Source: Branchiostoma belcheri
Lineage: Eukaryota; Chordata; Leptocardii; Amphioxiformes; Branchiostomatidae
NCBI RefSeq assembly: GCF_001625305.1
Contig: NW_017803910.1
Location: 2,232,885-2,296,884 of the forward strand
Direction: 5' to 3'
DNA length: 64,000 nt
A program made the position numbers and the translations under genes. Below, in pieces: positions 59,501 to 64,000 of this stretch (positions within the stretch are counted from its first letter, which is position 1; the number at the start of each line of letters is the position of its first letter). The notes below the pieces were generated by a model. It made no database searches. It was not told where the DNA came from and saw only the letters and a program-made list of their open reading frames with translations.

Positions 59501-60770
59501 ACTTATGCTCGTTACAGGAATGAAATAAATTCGTACTGGTTGTGTTGTTACTGGTTGTGAAGCATTCTTTCTGGTTAGTTTGATATCACTTGGTCATCAT
59601 AACTTCAAAACCATTTAACACCAATAAAACTACTAGTAATACATGATAGGTATGAATGAAGAAAGACTTCTGTAGACAAAACTACTGTTCTGGTGTTAGG
59701 GAACATTGAATGAGTTGCAAGATTCCATGTTCTCTTAGCATCAGAATAGTGTAGTTTTGGTCAAAACATCTTGGTTCAGTGAGTAATACCTATCACATTT
59801 GTGTATTTTCGAGAACTGTTGTATTTTAGTGTTATTGGTGTTAATGGACTTTAAGAACGCCTTTGTGAATTGTGATGATATTTGGCACAGTATGTTGGTA
59901 GGTCTTGGGGAAACAAAGGGTCAAGGTCAAAATTGGGCCTCCTCATGGCTGACTTCTGGTTGTGTATATTTTCTTCTAAATATGCTATAGTCAATATTTT
60001 TGTGACTGATAAAAAGATTTGTAGACCCTGGAACTACAATGTACATAGGATGTCTCTGGTGATTCACAGTTAATACTGTAAATGATTTTGTATTTGCACT
60101 ACTATATGTACGGTCACTTTTGTACTGCAGAGCTGTCATTACCACTAACAAATACTTGTACTAATAATTCACCTACTTTCTTTCTTCTGCACCTGCCACC
60201 ATGTCCATGGAGGTAACAGAAGTTCTTATCACTCTGATCCCATCTGCTTTACAATGTAGGTGCCCCCTCAAGAGAATGGCAACGACTGTGGCCCACACAT
60301 CCTATACAACATGGAGTGGATTGTAGAGGTAACCTACACTTTCAAGACTTATACAATACACATTTACATTGAGTTTTAACACCTCTTCAATGGTTTTCTT
60401 TGCAGATTAAAAATATGAAACAGCGTCATATTTGCTGTATACAAAGCGGAAACATATACGTAACTTTCAATGGCTGTACTTGTAGAAAGGTTTCTCTGCT
60501 AAACGAATTCTTTTAATGTATAAAGACTTAAATCATGACATAATCTTGTGTATAGTAGAAGAATATATGATATTCAGTTTCAGTTTCAGTTTCATTAATA
60601 CTAATTCATTATCACCTTTTTATTCATATCTTCAGAACCAGCCCAGCTGTATGGAAAACTTGGTGATTCCTCGACCTGAAGAGAACATTGGGATCTTCAT
60701 GCGAAGGAAGATCAGGAAAACACTCTTCATGTACTTCAAATTCAATGAAGCTATACCAATGAGTGCGTAG
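50599..60770 (+). CDS. OTU-PHD-Ulp1/SENP multidomain protease, 20 exons
   Basis: Exons: 50599-50670, 51004-51069, 51233-51317, 51438-51533, 52459-52587, 52845-52925, 53048-53133, 53421-53729, 54254-54396, 54624-54792, 55161-55326, 55630-55839, 56853-57117, 57325-57447, 57888-58082, 58300-58350, 58622-58693, 59341-59398, 60260-60328, 60636-60770. They total 2,580 nt (859 aa); all junctions are GT-AG and in phase. A basic N-terminus is followed by a 12-residue repeat array (206-301). The OTU cysteine-protease domain has GDGDCLFNAVSIALTG (C375) and LNHFVALI (H529). A PHD-like finger lies at about 561-611 (CDRCKSWSHNRC). The Ulp1/SENP C48 domain has WLTSSLVDFYG, NHWWLLCI (H735), VLDSL (D756) and QENGNDCG (Q796, C802). 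OTU enzymes cut ubiquitin chains and Ulp1 enzymes cut SUMO-like modifiers; both sites look intact. Lying downstream of the KDZ transposase in the same orientation, it is probably an accessory gene of one element. Confidence 0.85.
51795..51868 (+). repeat. Intronic repeat, copy 1
   Basis: CCTGTAGATTTATGATAATG through ACCTTGAG is repeated almost exactly at 53838-53911. Both copies lie in introns of the OTU-Ulp1 gene. The second follows a SINE-like head, so this may be a SINE tail. Confidence 0.75.
52085..52322 (-). mobile_element. tRNA-derived SINE, minus strand
   Basis: On the minus strand the head AGGGTCGTGTGGCTTAGTGG contains a near-perfect A box (TGGCTTAGTGG). A degenerate B box (GTGTTAAAATCC), the GTGCCCTTGGGAAAGGCACT body and CTCCACCCAGGTGCAAAATG follow. 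It lies in intron 4 of the OTU-Ulp1 gene. Confidence 0.75.
53421..53708 (+). repeat. Coding 36-bp tandem repeat, 8 units
   Basis: Exon 8 of the OTU-Ulp1 gene is almost entirely eight copies of SSALPASDSHGQ, followed by SSATINQ. Substitutions between units are mostly synonymous (GCG/GCC, CAT or CGT, GGC/GGA). The segment should be flexible and Ser-rich, a linker between the N-terminal region and the OTU domain. Confidence 0.93.
53775..53837 (+). mobile_element. SINE head fragment
   Basis: GTGTGGTGTAGTGGTCAAGC looks like a tRNA A-box region. It is followed directly by the intronic repeat copy at 53838-53911. No B box is recognisable. Confidence 0.4.
53838..53911 (+). repeat. Intronic repeat, copy 2
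   Basis: Partner of 51795-51868 with only a few differences. Confidence 0.75.
56130..56456 (+). mobile_element. LINE ORF2 C-terminal remnant
   Basis: An open stretch reads LTTIYKLMKEHCPHHLLGLL and later QKAFFHRSIQLCN and TSLSSFKMKA. This resembles the C-terminus of CR1/L2-like LINE proteins (SFxPRTixLWNxLP...FK pattern, degraded). It sits in intron 12 of the OTU-Ulp1 gene. Confidence 0.5.
57592..57827. mobile_element. Diverged relative of the 40895-41262 MITE
   Basis: The left end TAGGCCAAGCCAATTGAAC, an internal AAAATATGAAGCGACAG word and the right end ATTAAATTGGTGTGGCCCT match the ends and interior of the perfect-ended copy. It lies in intron 14 of the OTU-Ulp1 gene. Confidence 0.7.
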
Positions 60771-60829
60771 GGTTATTAACAGCAAAAGTTTCTTGAATGT
60801 CATTTAGCTTTAATATTCACCTCCTGTAT

Positions 60830-62340
60830 ACTCACCTGAATCCAGGCCAGTAGGTACCCTTTCCAGGGTAATGAGGCTATCTGTGTGGTTTATGCAGTTT
60901 TGGCAGTCAGTATGAAAGATGTAACTGTAACAGTCTGGGTGATGTTTCCACTCCAAAGCCAATTTGGTCTTGAAGGCATTACTGAGCTAATGTCATGATT
61001 CACTGTTCCTGGTGAGAGTTTGTTCCAGACTGGGGTTGCTCTTGCTGAGAAGAAGTTGGATCTGGGTCCATTTGATTTTGAATTTGGAACTTGTAGGCAT
61101 GCCCTCTAGTTTATTTGGATTCACTTGGCATGAACATTGACTTATTACATCTAGGTTACAGTGGTTTTCTGTACGCAGCTTGTAAAGTCCCTGGGAAATC
61201 TTAAACTCCACAATATCGGCTCTCAGACAACGGAAATATAGTATTGGTAAATCCAGGACTATGAGCCTGCCACAGTATGGGAGATGAGAAATGGACTGAA
61301 CAATCAAGATGCCCTACGCTGCACTCTCTCCAGAGAGTCCTGATTCCTCCTTGTTTCTTGACTCAAGATGACTCTGGCATACAATGTATTTGAGATGGGC
61401 CTAACAAGACTTTTATACAAAAGTGAAAATGACTCTATGTCCAAGTGCTGGAAAGTGTGCTTGATAGTTCCTCACAGTTTGTTTTGCTCTGTTAACTTGC
61501 CCCTGAACAAGCTGGCTAAAGGTCAGTTTATGGTCAATCAAAACCCAGAGATCCTTCTTTGTTTGTGGTGCACACCATTCTCTTTGCCCCTTGTATATCT
61601 GGGTTAGGGATTATGTATGGGGATAATCTTTTTTTTTTTAATTTTTAAGATTTTTACTGTATTTCCAAGCATGATACAAGTTTGTGGAAACTTCTCTGAG
61701 ATTCTTAGTTGTTTTAAGAAATGTACTTACTTCTTGATCTTAAGCAGCAGTACCTTAATATATATGTTGATTAAGGGTACTGACAGATTATTATTGCTCT
61801 TTTTCTTATAAAAATAGATAAACCCCAGTTATGGTCACCTAGTGTAGAGCAGTCTAACATACGTAGTATAGCTTTCTAAATTCAGACTGACATTGTATTA
61901 GGAGCCCAAGCTTGTGAAGGTACTGTACTAAGTACATGTACATGTATGTGTACAGTCACTTAAATGTGGATTTATTCCTCAAGAATATTAGATACACCAA
62001 GTATAAGGGCCATGATCTGTTCACAGTTATGTAGTTTTTTGTCTTTTTTGAGAAGTGGCACGATTTCGTACATTTTCCGTTGTCTTAAAAAGTTCTATGC
62101 TCCCACTTTCAACACCCGATTCACTAGTGTGGATATTATGTACCGCCCGGTAATCCCATTCACATTTCTGAGATGTGAGATCATGAGGTGTGTTGGATAT
62201 ATAGTCTTATTTTTAAACACATGGTTAAACAAAAAATGATCAGTTGTCAACTGTGCAAAATGGTAGATAGTGATGAGAGACACTACCCCATCCTCTAGTT
62301 TTACTTCATACAAAGGTTATTGCCTACTTTGTTTAGAATG
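60830..62340 (-). mobile_element. Degenerate LINE reverse transcriptase, minus strand
   Basis: With several frameshifts, the minus strand reads LWVLIDHKLTFSQLVQGQVN, DSLERVQRRA, GRLIVLDLPILYFRCLRADI and further upstream IVPLLKKDKK. This is the order (in part) of palm, thumb and C-terminal segments of CR1/L2/Jockey-like LINE polymerases. It starts about 60 bases after the stop codon of the OTU-Ulp1 gene, in opposite orientation. Confidence 0.65.
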
Positions 62341-62838
62341 TTAGGAAAAACACTAGGCCTAGAACCTCTTTAAAATGTGGTCAACAATGACCACACACAG
62401 ACATGTTGTGTTGAGAAACAATAAAATAAGAAGAATAAAGAAAAAATTAAGCAATGGTTGTCTTGTTATCAGATTAATGAATCAATGAATTATGAATGAA
62501 TGGTTCTCAATGGATGATTCTGATAATCAGCCATTTAAATACCTTACACACAGCCACTGGCTGAATTGAACACATTTTACAAATGATGAATCACATCACC
62601 AACAAAAAGATTATGAGACCATAGGTGAACTGTTGAAGTCACTTATTTTCAAACTATAGCCAATAGGAAGTATGTGAATTAAAAACATTGCTCTGTAAAA
62701 AAGATATTATATAGTGTTTGTATAAAGCTGTGTCTAAAAGAGGAAGAGTGTACTGACATCCCAGTGAAAGGTGGAACTGTGCAAGAGTCACACATAGACT
62801 AAGTCACTTAATGAAAAATTCATACAAATTTTACCTGC
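62341..62838. other. AT-rich DNA before the right minisatellite
   Basis: No gene or clear element. AATAAAATAAG near 62410 could serve as a polyadenylation signal for the upstream + strand gene, but it is far away. Confidence 0.4.
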
Positions 62839-62955
62839 AAGGCACTCTACCTGGTCACCAGATGAAAGGGCAGTACATATATTGCATGTAGGGTGCCATA
62901 CCAGGTCCCTAGGCCTAGGAGCCACCTACAGGGTAGTCATTACCTGCAAAATTAA
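62839..62955 (-). repeat. Decayed 51-bp minisatellite units
   Basis: Words such as CTACCTGGTCACCAGA, CCTAGGAGCCACC and TTACCTGCAAA show two or three strongly diverged units in minus orientation, separated by about 280 bases of other sequence from the regular array. Confidence 0.65.
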
Positions 62956-63232
62956 TGAACAAAATTGGGAATTTTTGCCTATCCACAGAAAAAAAAAACA
63001 TTTTCAGCAAACATGATTGGTGGTAGCAGAAATACAGAAACACTGACTATACTTAAAGACAATTAAAATGATGACAAAATTTTTTTGCCATCATTCACTG
63101 TGAGAGGCATACCAAATACACCCATACAATACAAGACTTTTCAGGCGATACTGGTACCTGACATCATTTCACATCATATTTTACTTATTTCTTACTATCA
63201 GGTCCCTTACAGTCATACAAATAAAACATGTA

Positions 63233-64000
63233 CATGTCCCCAGACCTAAGAGCCGCAGAAATATTACCTGTACTGTGCCTTACCTTGTCCCCAGACCTAA
63301 GAGCCGCAGAAATATTACCTGTACGGTACTTTACCTGGTCCCCAGACCTAAGAGCCGCGCATATATTACCTGTACGGTGTCTTACCTGGTCCCCAGACCT
63401 AAGAGCCGCGCATATATTACCTGTACGGTGCCTTACCTGGTCCCCAGACCTAAGAGCCGCGCAATTATTACCTGTACGGTGCCTTACCTGGTCCCCAGAC
63501 CTAAGAGCCGCGCATATATTACCTGTACGGTGCCTTACGTGGTCCCCATACCTAAGAGCCGCGCAATTATTACCTGTGCGGTGCCTTACCTGGTCCCCAG
63601 ACCTCAGAGCCGCGCAAATGTTACCTGTACGGTGTCTTCCCTGGTCCCCAGACCTAAGAGCTGCGCATATATTACCTGTACGGTGCCTTACCTGGTCCCC
63701 AGACCTAAGAGCCGCGCATATATTACCTGTACGGTGTCTTACCTGGCCCCCAGACCTAAGAGCCACGCATATATTACCTGTACGGTGCCTTACCTGGTCC
63801 CCATACCTAAGAGCCGCGCATATATTACCTGTACAGTGCCTAACCTGGTCCCCAGACCTAAGAGCCGCGCAATTATTACCTGTACAGTGCCTTACCTGGC
63901 CCTCAGACCTAAGAGCTGCGTAATTATTACCTGTACGGTGCCTTACCTGGTCCCCAGACCTAAGAGCCACGCATATATTACCTGTACGGTGTCTTACCTG
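63233..64000 (-). repeat. 51-bp minisatellite array, minus orientation, runs off the window
   Basis: About fifteen regular units, the reverse complement of the array at 27645-30063 (GGTCCCCAGACCTAAGAGCC, then GCGCATATATTACCTGTACG). Sequence identity with the left array is high, which implies recent spread or exchange between the arrays. The end of the array is not in the window. Confidence 0.95.

Noticed and set aside
63185-63970. Open frames in the right-hand array
   Set aside because: Same artefact of the 51-bp period as in the left array.

Overview
The window is animal nuclear DNA: short exons with GT-AG introns, tRNA-derived SINEs, LINE fragments, many small inverted-repeat elements and no bacterial gene organisation. 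A tandem pair of Thr-rich/NHL membrane proteins, an orphan rhodopsin-like receptor and a spliced KDZ-type transposase suggest an invertebrate deuterostome, most likely a lancelet (Branchiostoma). The organism call is inference. All exon models were built by hand from reading frames and splice phases.

Layout. (1) 1-9.1 kb, + strand: two tandem paralogues encoding type II membrane proteins with a Thr-rich stalk and a C-terminal NHL beta-propeller. The first enters from outside the window. The second is complete (646 aa) and has a cytoplasmic N-terminus made of fifteen 11-residue repeats, each with a YxxP motif. (2) 10.3-13.4 kb, - strand: a complete five-exon BTB-BACK-Kelch gene. (3) 15.4-20.8 kb, - strand: a complete four-exon class A GPCR. 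Two of its introns begin with the same roughly 150-bp sequence. (4) 24.5-27.1 kb, - strand: GTF3C4 (TFIIIC90) with an uninterrupted coding exon, a likely 5' UTR intron and a CCAAT-box promoter. A decayed copy of its zinc-finger segment lies just downstream.

(5) 27.6-64 kb: an apparent large mobile-element locus. A 51-bp minisatellite array in + orientation (27.6-30.06 kb) is followed by a 12-exon KDZ transposase gene (30.3-44.25 kb, 859 codons), a short decayed array in - orientation (46.7-47.0 kb), a 20-exon gene for an OTU-PHD-Ulp1/SENP protein (50.6-60.8 kb, also 859 codons), and a second array in - orientation from about 62.8 kb past the window end. Both genes keep continuous frames and their expected catalytic residues. 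The one defect is an AT instead of GT at one transposase splice donor. A DNA transposase beside a protein carrying both a deubiquitinase-type and a SUMO-protease-type domain, flanked by inverted arrays of one repeat, is the best candidate here for an undescribed system.

The remaining DNA is mostly repeats: fold-back elements starting GCCTCTACCAGGCTTCGGGA, a second family ending CTGCTTGGAGATTA, a 0.9-kb element with ACCTTCGCCAA ends, tRNA-derived SINEs and truncated LINEs.
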